This document shows, piece after piece, positions 10,568 through 19,505 of a stretch of DNA of 64,000 nucleotides. This DNA is from Palaemon carinicauda (Eukaryota; Arthropoda; Malacostraca; Decapoda; Palaemonidae), in contig NC_090728.1 of the NCBI RefSeq assembly GCF_036898095.1, forward strand, positions 93,032,812-93,096,811, written 5' to 3'. Position 1 is the first letter of the stretch, and every line of letters starts with the position of its first letter. The notes below the pieces were generated by a model that did no database searches, was not told where the DNA came from, and saw only the letters and a list, made by a program, of their open reading frames with translations. The translations under genes were made by a program, and so were the position numbers.

Positions 10568-12186
10568 TTCACCATCTTTTTTATATCTTCACTGCATCTA
10601 CGGAATGTTCGATTGCTAGATCGATTCCAAACTTAACAATTCCCTTTTCCCCTTTAAAAACTGGTAGATGTTGTGTGCCATTTCTCGTTCTCCAGGTTGA
10701 AAGATATGGCACGGGGAATATTCCATGCTGTTTATGAAAGCCTACTGTGCGAGACAATGAATACGGAAGCTTACCCCCACCCATTTTATACAATTTGTCA
10801 GGGTCACAATGGGCTAACCCAAGTGAAGATGTGGCAACATATATGACAGATCTCCAAGTTTGTAATTTTCCTCCACTTCTCTTAGTGAAGTGAAGTCAGC
10901 CAGATTATGGAAAATCAGCAACACTGGAAATGGTCTTGGAGTCCAATCCTTAAATGGTTTTACTAAAGCAGCCTTGCGAGCATGCTCCGGGAGCTAGTGT
11001 GCTCTGGAGGAGTCTTCCTGAAAGGACAAAGCCCGGAGCTTAAAGAGCTGAAGAACGTAGTCGAAGAAGCTTGTATTTCCTTACCAGAATAAGATTCTCT
11101 GGAGGGGCAAGTGAAGACTGGCACCTCCCAAGGGAAGAGTGCCTGGGAGACCATGAAGGAAGGACTCCCTACCTAGAGGCTTGTCAAATTTTGAGGGACC
11201 CCCTCGCCCAAACAGCCTCCAGAGGGGCTGACAGAAGAGGAGAGAAGGGAAGTATACAACGTCGAGGCGAGCCTCAACCTCAAGGATGACTCCAAAGGTG
11301 AGGAAATAGTGAAGACGCTCTTCGTTGAAAGGGGACCATTAAAATTTGAACGGGTCTCAAATTCCAGTCCCATAGATTACCAAGTAGGGACACATCTAAA
11401 GGGATATTTGGGTGATATAGAATCCTCTGCATTAACGTATAAGAGGCAAAGAATTACTTGCCTTGCACATTAAGGTATACAAGCTCTGCCGAAAACCCCA
11501 TCAAAACACACAATTCATAAACTTGCTAGAAAAGAAAAAGAAAAAATTAAGTTTGTCAAAATTACAGTCAGTGGGAATGTCTGTTCTCACTGATGGCTGA
11601 TATCAAAGTGGTCTGTTATTGAGGAAGGTGGGAGGGGGGGAGGGGGGGGGCTGTTACCTCCCCACTACCAGTAGGTAACTACCAGTTGGTTGTTGTCACA
11701 TCGTTATAATTTTCAATTGCCACATTCCAGCTTTGCTGTTATCCATTCTGCTATGTAAAGGACGATGGTTTGTATGCGTAGATACAAATATATTTATGGC
11801 AAGTAAGGATTATATGTTTTACCAAAGGTTTACAAAGTGATACATTATAGGTCACATTCAGGATCTAGAATTTCTATGGTAAGGAAGAGGATATGCCACC
11901 CTAGGTTATTGTGATTTATGCATATCTACTATTGGTGCATGTTCAATACATTCGTTATCCTAGTTTTATCCACCTAAAAGACCTATTTCCTCACCATGAT
12001 CCTCCATGATTGGTTTAAACATGGAGGTAAGAAAATACAAAAAGAAGCAGTTTGCGCCAGCGCCACCAATAATAGTGAAAATGGTATAATATATGGCTCA
12101 TGTATTTAGCATGAAATTAAACTACCCTATAACTCATATTTGTAAATACCATTAACTGAGTAACACTCCGTACTACAAAATGTTAA
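10568..12186. other. Unassigned spacer with a decayed ORF and a G-run
   Basis: No recognisable gene. On the plus strand about 11220-11475 reads open for roughly 85 codons (LTEEERREVYNVEAS and onward to a stop after TCLAH), preceded by broken pieces back to about 10966; I do not recognise the protein. A G-rich tract lies at about 11626-11652. The rest is AT-rich and featureless to me. Confidence 0.35.
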
Positions 12187-12392
12187 CAAAAAAATGTTAT
12201 TTTTATTAATAAAATAAATTTTTGAATATACTTACCCGGTGATTATATAAGCTGCAGCTCTGCTGCCCGACAGAAAAACTCTACGTTCAAAATACGCCAG
12301 CGATCGCTATGCAGGTAGGGGGTGTACATCAACAGCGCCATCTGTCGAGCAGGTACTCAGTACTCAATGTAAACACAGAACTCAATTTTCTC
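12187..12392. repeat. Left inverted terminal repeat, DIRS F1
   Basis: Positions 12238-12392 are the inverted copy of 18535-18691. Positions 12187-12237 are a left-only tip, repeated in inverted form in the ICR. Confidence 0.9.
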
Positions 12393-12439
12393 CTCGGTCC
12401 ACTGGGTCTCTATTGGGGAGGAAGGGAGGGTCCTTTAAT

Positions 12440-12532
12440 ATATAATCACCAGGTAAGTATATTCAAAAATTTATTTTATTAATAAAAATAACATTTTTCA
12501 ATATTAAACTTAGCCGGTGATTATATAAGCTG
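12440..12532. repeat. Internal complementary region (ICR), DIRS F1
   Basis: The first half (about 12440-12496) is the reverse complement of the left tip (12190-12247). The second half (about 12497-12532) is the reverse complement of the right tip (18680-18711). The joint lies around the run acatttttc. Family knowledge holds that this region templates completion of the element ends in a circular intermediate. Confidence 0.9.
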
Positions 12533-12940
12533 ATTCACACCCAGGGGGGTGGGTAGAGACCAGCATTAATTGTTTACATTATTATGAGCTAAGTATTTTG
12601 TATTTCATTTTAGCAGTTATTCAAAATAACAAACATAAAATAAATAAGTACCTGGTAAGGAAGTCGACTTGAACAATTACTCTGCCTTTTTTAAGTACGT
12701 CTTCCTTACTGAGCCTCGCGATCCTCTTAGGATGCTGAGCGACTCCTAGGAGCTGAAGTATCAAGGGTTGCAACCCATACTAAAGGACCTCATCAAAACC
12801 TCTAATCTAGGCGCTTCTCAAGAAAAGAATTTGACCACCCGCCAAATCAACCAGGATGCGAAAGGCTTCTTAGCCTTCCGGACAACCCAAAAAACAACAA
12901 TAAAAAACATTTCAAGAGAAAGATTAAAAAGGTTATGGAA

Positions 12941-15586
12941 TTAGGGGAATGTAGTGGTTGAGCCCTCACCCACTACTGCACTCGCTGCTACGAATGGTCC
13001 CAGGGTGTAGCAGTTCTCGTAAAGAGACTGGACATCTTTAAGATAAAAAGACGCGAACACTGACTTGCTTCTCCAATAGGTTGCGTCCATTATATTCTGC
13101 AGAGATCTATTTTGTTTAAAGGCCACTGAAGTTGCGACAGCTCTAACTTCATGTGTCCTTACCTTCAGCAAAGCATGGTCTTCCTCATTCAGATGGGAAT
13201 GAGCTTCTCGTATCAACAGTCTGATATAATAGGAAACTGCATTCTTTGACATAGGTAAAGAAGGTTTCTTAATAGCACACCATAAAGCTTCTGACTGTCC
13301 TCGTAAAGGTTTAGTTCGTCTTAAATAGAACTTAAGAGCTCTAACAGGGCATAAGACTCTTTCTAGTTCATTTCCAACCAAATTTGAAAGGCTTGGAATA
13401 TCGAACGATTTCGGCCAAGGACGAGAAGGTAGCTCGTTTTTGGCTAGAAAACCAAGCTGTAAAGAACATGTAGCCGTTTCAGATGAAAATCCGATGTTCT
13501 TGCTGAAGGCGTGTATCTCACTGACTCTTTTAGCTGTTGCTAGGCAAACGAGGAAAAGAGTCTTTAAAGTGAGATCTTTAAAGGAGGCTGATTGTAGTGG
13601 CTCGAACCTTTCTGACATAAGGAATCTTAGTACCACGTCTAAATTCCAACCCGGTGTAGCCAAACGACTCTCCTTCGAGGTCTCAAAAGACTTAAGGAGG
13701 TCCTGTAGATCTTTGTTGTTAGAAAGATCTAAGCCTCTGTGACGGAAGACTGCTGCCAACATGCTTCTGTAACCTTTGATCGTGGGAGCTGAAAGAGATC
13801 TTTCCTTCCTCAGGTATAATAGGAAGTCAGCTATTTGGGTTACAGAGGTACTGGTTGAGGATACTGATACCGACTTGCACCAGTTTTGGAAGACTTCCCA
13901 CTTCGACTGGTAGACTCTAAGAGTGGATGTCCTCCTTGCTCTAGCAATCGCCCTGGCTGCCTCCTTCGAAAAGCCTCTAGCTCTCGAGAGTCTTTCGATA
14001 GTCTGAAGGCAGTCAGACGAAGAGCGTGGAGGTCTGGGTGTACCTTCTTTACGTGTGGCTGACGTAGAAGGTCCACTCTTAGAGGAAGAGTTCTGGGCAC
14101 GTCCACCAGCCATTGAAGTACCTCGGTGAACCATTCTCTCGCGGGCCAGAGGGGAGCAACCAACGTCAACCTTGTCCCTTCGTGAGAGGCGAACTTCTGC
14201 AGTACCTTGTTGACAATCTTGAACGGGGGGAATGCATAAAGGTCTAGATGGGACCAATCCAGCAGAAAGGCATCTATATGAACTGCTGCTGGGTCCGGGA
14301 TCGGTGAGCAATATATTGGGAGCCTCTTGGTCCTTGAAGTTGCGAAGAGATCTATGGTAGGTTGGCCCCATGTGGCCCATAGTCTCTTGCACACATCTTT
14401 GTGAAGGGTCCATTCTGTTGGGATGATTTGACCCTTCCGACTGAGGCAATCCGCCATGACATTCATATTGCCTTGTATGAACCTCGTTACTAGAGAGAGG
14501 TTTAGATCTCTTGACCAGGTGAGGAGGTCCCTTGCGATCTCGTACGTCATAGAATGGGTCCCTCCTTGCTTGGAGATGTACGCCAAGGCCGTGGTGTTGT
14601 CCGAGTTCACCTCCACCACTTTGTCTTGAAGGAGGGACTTGAAGCTTTTCAAGGCCAGATGAACTGCCAGTAGCTCCTTGCAGTTGATGTGTAACGCTCT
14701 TTGATTCGAGTTCCACGTTCCCGAGCATTCCCGACCGTCTAGTGTCGCACCCCAGCCCGTGTCCGATGCGTCCGAGAAGAGAATGTGGTTGGGGGTCTGA
14801 ACAGCCAGGGGCAGACCCTCTCTGAGGTTGATACTGTCCTTCCACCAAGTCAGTGTTGACTTCATCTTCTCGGAAATGGGGATCGAGACCGCTTCTAGCG
14901 TCTTGTCCTTTTCCCAGTAAACAGCTAGATGAAATTGCAGGGGACGGAGGTGTAGTCTCCCTAACGAAACGAACTGTTCCAGGGATGATAGCGTCCCTAT
15001 CAGACTCATCCACTGTCTGACTGAACAACGTTTCTTCTTTAGCATGTTCTGGATGCATACCTGGGCTTGACTTGTTCTGGGGGTCGACGGAAAAGCCCGA
15101 AAAGCTTGACTGTGAATCTCCATCCCTAAGTAAACTATAGTTTGGGATGGGACCAGTTGGGACTTTTCCATATTGACCAGGAGACCCAATTCCTTGATCA
15201 GATCTAGAGTCCACTTTAGATTCTCCAGACAGCGACGACTGGAAGACGCTCTTAGAAGCCAGTCGTCCAAATAGAGGGAGGCTCTGATATCCGCTAAATG
15301 CAGGAATTTGGCAATATTCCTCATCAGCCTCGTAAAAACAAGAGGAGCCGTGCTTAGGCCAAAGCACAGGGCTCGAAATTGGTAGACAACCTTGTCGTAA
15401 ACGAATCTCAGCAAAGGTTGGGATTCTGGGTGGATGGGGACGTGAAAGTATGCGTCCCTTAGGTCTAAAGAGACCATCCAGTCTTCCTTTCTGACCGCTG
15501 CTAGAACTGACTTTGTGGTCTCCATGGCGAACGTCTGCTTTGTGACAAAGACATTCAGCGCACTGACGTCTAGCACCGGTCTCCAC
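12941..15586 (-). CDS. DIRS F1 tyrosine recombinase (YR) ORF
   Basis: The YR domain occupies about the last 375 of 881 codons (roughly 12941-14070). An N-terminal SAM-like part includes TLRVYQSKWEVFQNWC and APTIKGYRSMLAAVF. The catalytic part shows the first Arg in ATAKRVSEIHAF, the HxxR box in THEVRAVATSVAF, and the Tyr-bearing end ATYWRSKSVFASFYL. All key residues are present. The enzyme would integrate the circular DNA copy without target duplication. The upstream 500 codons of this frame overlap the RT gene and read as a low-complexity Ser/Pro/Arg-rich chain; whether they are translated is unknown, so the true start is uncertain. Overlap of YR and RT frames is known for DIRS-1. Confidence 0.8.
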   Translation of the reverse strand: METGARRQCAECLCHKADVRHGDHKVSSSSGQKGRLDGLFRPKGRILSRPHPPRIPTFAEIRLRQGCLPISSPVLWPKHGSSCFYEADEEYCQIPAFSGYQSLPLFGRLASKSVFQSSLSGESKVDSRSDQGIGSPGQYGKVPTGPIPNYSLLRDGDSQSSFSGFSVDPQNKSSPGMHPEHAKEETLFSQTVDESDRDAIIPGTVRFVRETTPPSPAISSSCLLGKGQDARSGLDPHFREDEVNTDLVEGQYQPQRGSAPGCSDPQPHSLLGRIGHGLGCDTRRSGMLGNVELESKSVTHQLQGATGSSSGLEKLQVPPSRQSGGGELGQHHGLGVHLQARRDPFYDVRDRKGPPHLVKRSKPLSSNEVHTRQYECHGGLPQSEGSNHPNRMDPSQRCVQETMGHMGPTYHRSLRNFKDQEAPNILLTDPGPSSSSYRCLSAGLVPSRPLCIPPVQDCQQGTAEVRLSRRDKVDVGCSPLARERMVHRGTSMAGGRAQNSSSKSGPSTSATRKEGTPRPPRSSSDCLQTIERLSRARGFSKEAARAIARARRTSTLRVYQSKWEVFQNWCKSVSVSSTSTSVTQIADFLLYLRKERSLSAPTIKGYRSMLAAVFRHRGLDLSNNKDLQDLLKSFETSKESRLATPGWNLDVVLRFLMSERFEPLQSASFKDLTLKTLFLVCLATAKRVSEIHAFSKNIGFSSETATCSLQLGFLAKNELPSRPWPKSFDIPSLSNLVGNELERVLCPVRALKFYLRRTKPLRGQSEALWCAIKKPSLPMSKNAVSYYIRLLIREAHSHLNEEDHALLKVRTHEVRAVATSVAFKQNRSLQNIMDATYWRSKSVFASFYLKDVQSLYENCYTLGPFVAASAVVGEGSTTTFP

Positions 15587-16074
15587 CCTCCTGTCTTCTT
15601 TACCACTAAGAAGAGACGGTTGTAGAAGCCCGGGGATTGATGGTCCCGGACTTTGACTACCACTCCCTTTTGTAGCAAGAGAGACACCTCCTGCTTCAAG
15701 GCTAGCCTCTTGTCTTCCTCTTTGTACCTGGGAGAGAGATCGATGGGAGACGTTGCTAGAGGGGGTTTGCGGACAAACGGGATCTTGTACCCATCTCTTA
15801 GCAACTTCACAGATTGTGCATCTGCGCCCCTTTTCTCCCAGATCTGCCAGAAGTTCTTGAGTCTGGCTCCCACTGCTGTCTGAAGAAGGTGGCAGTCAGA
15901 CTCTGCCTTTAAAGGACTTGGTACCTTTCTTCTTCCCGCGTCTCCCTTCGGCACGAGCACCTCCTCTGCTGGAGGCTCTGCCACGAAAGGGCGGAATGAA
16001 TCTGGACGCTGGAGTGTCCATCCTGGGTCTAGATACGGTAGGCAAAGGGGTGGCTTTGCGGGCAGAGGACGCAA
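13840..16074 (-). CDS. DIRS F1 reverse transcriptase-RNase H
   Basis: A 744-codon ORF. Reverse transcriptase motif A is SLDLRDAYFHV (about 202-212), motif B is ALCFGLSTAP, and the catalytic YLDDWL is at 268-273. RNase H follows at about 430-548, with SDAS, the Glu in NCKELLAV, SDNTTALAYI and the last Asp in NVMADCLSR. The region 574-660 (IDLFATSRTKRLP, LYAFPPF, APLWPAREW) corresponds to the C-terminal segment that DIRS literature calls a Dam-like methyltransferase domain; its activity here is unproven. The ORF overlaps the end of gag by about 180 bp in another frame, so the start codon given is only the first ATG. Intact catalytic residues indicate a potentially active enzyme. Confidence 0.85.
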   Translation of the reverse strand: MRPLPAKPPLCLPYLDPGWTLQRPDSFRPFVAEPPAEEVLVPKGDAGRRKVPSPLKAESDCHLLQTAVGARLKNFWQIWEKRGADAQSVKLLRDGYKIPFVRKPPLATSPIDLSPRYKEEDKRLALKQEVSLLLQKGVVVKVRDHQSPGFYNRLFLVVKKTGGWRPVLDVSALNVFVTKQTFAMETTKSVLAAVRKEDWMVSLDLRDAYFHVPIHPESQPLLRFVYDKVVYQFRALCFGLSTAPLVFTRLMRNIAKFLHLADIRASLYLDDWLLRASSSRRCLENLKWTLDLIKELGLLVNMEKSQLVPSQTIVYLGMEIHSQAFRAFPSTPRTSQAQVCIQNMLKKKRCSVRQWMSLIGTLSSLEQFVSLGRLHLRPLQFHLAVYWEKDKTLEAVSIPISEKMKSTLTWWKDSINLREGLPLAVQTPNHILFSDASDTGWGATLDGRECSGTWNSNQRALHINCKELLAVHLALKSFKSLLQDKVVEVNSDNTTALAYISKQGGTHSMTYEIARDLLTWSRDLNLSLVTRFIQGNMNVMADCLSRKGQIIPTEWTLHKDVCKRLWATWGQPTIDLFATSRTKRLPIYCSPIPDPAAVHIDAFLLDWSHLDLYAFPPFKIVNKVLQKFASHEGTRLTLVAPLWPAREWFTEVLQWLVDVPRTLPLRVDLLRQPHVKKVHPDLHALRLTAFRLSKDSRELEAFRRRQPGRLLEQGGHPLLESTSRSGKSSKTGASRYQYPQPVPL

Positions 16075-18331
16075 CTAGGTCATGGGTGTCCTTCTGAATC
16101 AAGGAGGTAGCAATCTCCTTTATCAATTCCTCTGGGAAGAGGCACTTTGAGAGAGGAGCAAAAAGAAGTTCCGATCTCTGACACTGTGTTACTCCAGCTG
16201 ACAGGAACGAGCAAAGGTTTTCCCGTTTCTTGAGGACCCCGGAAACGAACGAAGCCGCAAGCTCACTGGATCCGTCACGTATGGCCTTGTCCATGCAGGA
16301 CATAATGAGCATGGAAGTTTCCTTGTCAGAAGGGGAGGTCTTCCTGCTCAACGCTCCCAAACACCAATCCAAAAAGCTAAAAACCTCGAAGGCTCTGAAC
16401 ACTCCTTTTAACAGATGGTCTAAGTCTGAAGGAGAACAACAAATCTTAGAGCGTCTCATGGCTAGCCTGCGGGGAGAGTCTACTAGACTTGAGAAGTCGC
16501 CCTGGGCAGAGGCAGGAACTCCCAAGCCGAGAACTTCTCCCGTGGCATACCAGACGCTCGATCTGGAAGAGAGTCTCGCAGGGGGAAACGTGAATGCTGT
16601 CTTCCCAAGGTGCTTTTTGGACTGCATCCATTCTCCCAACACCCGTAAAGCTCTCTTAGACGAGCGGGCGAGGACGAGCTTCGTAAAGGCAGGCGCGGAT
16701 GACTGCGTGCCTAAAGCGAACTCAGATGGAGGAGAGCGTGGGGCCGCAGAAATAAACTGATCAGGATACATCTCCCTGAACAGTGCAAGAACTTTCCTAA
16801 AGTCCAAGGAGGGTTGCATGGTCTTGGGTTCGTCGATGTCCGTATGCGGGTCGTCAATGTGTGCAGCGTCGTCATCATCAGAGAGTCCATCATCTGAAAA
16901 CTGAGGAGGAAGCGGCAAAGGAGTAGGAATCGGCTGGTCAGCTGAGTCCGGAAGCACGGGTGCATGCGTGACTGAACCGGACGCAACGTCATGGAACTGT
17001 TGCCCAGTCTGTGAACTGGCAGAAACCATAGCAGCGCGGGGGCGCAAAACGTCTACTCCTGACTGTCTAGTCTGCTGTGGGCGAGTAGTGGTAACCACAC
17101 TGGGTTGCGGAGGTTGACGCACCGCGTCAAAACAAAACAACTTAGGTTGTTGTTGTAACTCGCGAACGTCAACGGAAGGTTCCGTGCGTCGCTGAACGTC
17201 AACATGCGGCTGGCAGGGTACACTGGAACGCATGGGTGGCGGGACTCTCACAGCTGGAGTGCGGGAGAAGGTAGCCTCAGCGTCCACTGGACGCACAACC
17301 GTGGGTGGTTGTAGGCTAGAGGTTGGTGCAGCGTCAACCTTCTCCGCACGAAAGTCCTGCATTAATGACGTTAACTGTGTCTGCATGGTCTGCAGCAACG
17401 ACCACTTAGGGACTACAGTAGCAGGTGCGGCAACAGACGGTGTTACTGCCTGATGCGGTACCGCTTTGCCTCTCTTAGGAGGTGTGCAGTCATCTGAAGA
17501 CTGCAGCGAGTCCAAACTGACCCAGTGGCTACAACTGGGCCGTTGGACTTGCGCGGAAGGGACCGACTTACGCTTAAGAGGCCGCGAGACCTTGGTCCAT
17601 GGTTTCTTTCGAGAAACCTCTTCCGCAGACGAGGAATAAATGGGCTCTCTCGTCTTCGTGTGGGTGGGGCGATCTTGGTTAGATACGCCCGAAACCACGG
17701 AGGGAACGTCTGTTCGCTGATTAAAGCCTCTCGAACCCTTTGGTCGTACGACATTGCTTCTCCCCTGGGCTTGGGAGCTTGCAAGAGGTCCCGGACTGGG
17801 AGGACGACAGGCACGAACAGACGAACCCTCAAGCGCAACACTATCTATAACACTTTCCACAACACTACCACTCACTTTGTCACTACCCACAGCACTCTTA
17901 CACTTCAACTCCTTGACGTCTGCCATGAGTTGGTTACGGTCACTCGCCAATGACTCGACTCTCTCACCCAGAGCCTGGATGGCACGCATCATATCTGCCA
18001 TCGAAGGTTGTTGAGTGCTAGAAGGGGGATCAGGAGCAACCACTACAGGGGAAGGAATAGGTTGTGGGGCATGAGGAGAGGAAATATCAACGGAGCGAGA
18101 TGAACTTCTCCTGACTCTATCTCTCTCTAGCCTACGTGTGTATTTCTGGAATTCGATGAAATCGAATTCCGAAAGCCCAACGCATTCCTCACATCGATCT
18201 TCCAATTGATAGGTCTTATCCCGACAATTGGAACAAACGGTGTGAGGATCGATAGAGGCCTTCGGAAGACGCCTTGAACAGTCCCTGGCATTACATTTCC
18301 TAAACTTAGGGACTTGAGAAGGGTCAGCCAT
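15896..18331 (-). CDS. DIRS F1 gag-like protein
   Basis: An intact 811-codon ORF starting with MADPSQVPKF in good context (CAAAATGGCT). The N-terminus has a Cys/His motif: CNARDC, then PHTVCSNC, then CEEC, which could bind zinc. A glutamine/proline-rich, variable middle follows. The C-terminal third is better ordered (LFAPLSKCLFPEELIKEIA), and the basic tail RGRASSRGGARAEGRRGKK may bind nucleic acid. It is the first ORF after the right terminal repeat, as expected for gag. The expected role is a particle protein for reverse transcription. The family has no reliable catalytic motif, so assignment rests on position, zinc motif and basic tail. Confidence 0.75.
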   Translation of the reverse strand: MADPSQVPKFRKCNARDCSRRLPKASIDPHTVCSNCRDKTYQLEDRCEECVGLSEFDFIEFQKYTRRLERDRVRRSSSRSVDISSPHAPQPIPSPVVVAPDPPSSTQQPSMADMMRAIQALGERVESLASDRNQLMADVKELKCKSAVGSDKVSGSVVESVIDSVALEGSSVRACRPPSPGPLASSQAQGRSNVVRPKGSRGFNQRTDVPSVVSGVSNQDRPTHTKTREPIYSSSAEEVSRKKPWTKVSRPLKRKSVPSAQVQRPSCSHWVSLDSLQSSDDCTPPKRGKAVPHQAVTPSVAAPATVVPKWSLLQTMQTQLTSLMQDFRAEKVDAAPTSSLQPPTVVRPVDAEATFSRTPAVRVPPPMRSSVPCQPHVDVQRRTEPSVDVRELQQQPKLFCFDAVRQPPQPSVVTTTRPQQTRQSGVDVLRPRAAMVSASSQTGQQFHDVASGSVTHAPVLPDSADQPIPTPLPLPPQFSDDGLSDDDDAAHIDDPHTDIDEPKTMQPSLDFRKVLALFREMYPDQFISAAPRSPPSEFALGTQSSAPAFTKLVLARSSKRALRVLGEWMQSKKHLGKTAFTFPPARLSSRSSVWYATGEVLGLGVPASAQGDFSSLVDSPRRLAMRRSKICCSPSDLDHLLKGVFRAFEVFSFLDWCLGALSRKTSPSDKETSMLIMSCMDKAIRDGSSELAASFVSGVLKKRENLCSFLSAGVTQCQRSELLFAPLSKCLFPEELIKEIATSLIQKDTHDLVASSARKATPLPTVSRPRMDTPASRFIPPFRGRASSRGGARAEGRRGKKKGTKSFKGRV

Positions 18332-18534
18332 TTTGAAGTAGTCAAAGGGGAATTCAAAATCTATCCAAAGTCGTCAACAAATAATCCAAAATCAATAAAA
18401 GAATGCAAGGATGTATTGAAGATAACGTCTGCAAAGCGAAAGCTCAAAACTAGAAATGTGTACTTCACCAAATATGTGAAAACCATCCAGTAAGCAACAG
18501 CGAATTTAGTAGGTCTTGCCGGTGGCACGACAGA

Positions 18535-18711
18535 GAGAAAATTGAGTTCTGTGTTTACATTGAGTACTGAGTACCTGCTCGACAGATGGCGCTGTTGATG
18601 TACACCCCCTACCTGCATAGCGATCGCTGGCGTATTTTGAACGTAGAGTTTTTCTGTCGGGCAGCAGAGCTGCAGCTTATATAATCACCGGCTAAGTTTA
18701 ATATTGAAAAA
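18535..18711. repeat. Right inverted terminal repeat, DIRS F1
   Basis: Inverted copy of 12238-12392 with a right-only tip at 18692-18711 that recurs in the ICR. The next base starts the F2 element. Confidence 0.9.
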
Positions 18712-18878
18712 TTACAAATTCGGAGATAATTTGTATTTTTCCTAACCATACAAACCTTAGCTATTTACATGGGGTATTACTTTCGGCGTAGCTGAAATGA
18801 CGAGCCATTAGATTTTTAACGAGGGTTTACTACTAGCTACCCATCCCCCCTCACACACCGGTGAACTGATTCACTTCC
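18712..18878. repeat. Left inverted terminal repeat, DIRS F2
   Basis: Positions 18760-18878 are an inverted copy of about 26487-26645; the right copy carries about 40 extra bases. The outer tip 18712-18759 is left-specific and recurs in the ICR. Confidence 0.8.
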
Positions 18879-18924
18879 CTAGAGGTAGGCCTTCACAGGG
18901 GACAGGGCTGGCGGGCAAGTATGT

Positions 18925-19024
18925 GTAAAAAGCTAAGGTTTGTATGGTTAGGAAAAATACAAATTAACTCCGAATTTGTCATTTGTTCCGTAACCGAAAT
19001 ACAAACCACGCTATTTACATGGGG
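18925..19024. repeat. Internal complementary region (ICR), DIRS F2
   Basis: The first half is the reverse complement of the left tip (18713-18770). The second half, from about 18980, is the reverse complement of the right tip (26635-26676), including the phrase around tttgttccgtaaccgaaata. It has the same architecture as in F1. Confidence 0.85.
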
Positions 19025-19505
19025 TGACTCAACCCTTAGGTAGGGTGGTAAGTCCCAACCTTACTGGCTTTGGCTTTGCCCGGGGACTCAGGATCCGAGT
19101 GTGTAGCACTCGAGATAAGGAGACCCTGCACCTCGCAAGTTCCTCGCTCCGCAAGGAACGTGCGGCCTACATAAGCTAGTATGTGAAGGAAAGAAGTGTG
19201 ACTTGTCCTAGGAAGTTGACCTGAAGTCCTTTAGATGGAAATCTAGGCTAGGACGTTCCAAATACCACCTCGTCAGAGTATGGGGGACGCGACAATATTA
19301 TATTAATACTCGGAACACAAGGAAGCATGGTTTACCTGCAGTGGTTTGAGGTCAGCTGTGCAATGAACCCAGGATACTGCTTTCCCCAAGAGAGGGGAGG
19401 ATGAAGAAAAGAGTAAGGGCCAGACATACTTTTTCATTCATTCAGACTAAAACCAGGTAACAATGCCCTCAACCTTCTGCTACTTGTCCATTAAGGAGCC
19501 TGAGG

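Larger units (their letters stand above)
12187..18711 (-). mobile_element. Complete DIRS retrotransposon, family F1
   Basis: An element of about 6.5 kb with the full DIRS layout, read on the minus strand: right terminal repeat, gag, RT-RNase H, tyrosine recombinase, ICR, left terminal repeat. All three coding regions are open over their whole length. The 155-bp inner parts of the terminal repeats are nearly identical in inverted orientation. The outermost ends differ from each other, and both are found joined in the ICR. There is no target duplication, as expected for YR-mediated insertion. It is the best candidate in the window for a recently active element. Confidence 0.9.

Noticed and set aside
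14000..14330. A proven DNA methyltransferase domain in the DIRS polymerases
   Set aside because: The IDLFATS and FPP motifs fit the region named Dam-like in DIRS elements, but I cannot confirm a complete catalytic site, so I describe it only as Dam-like.
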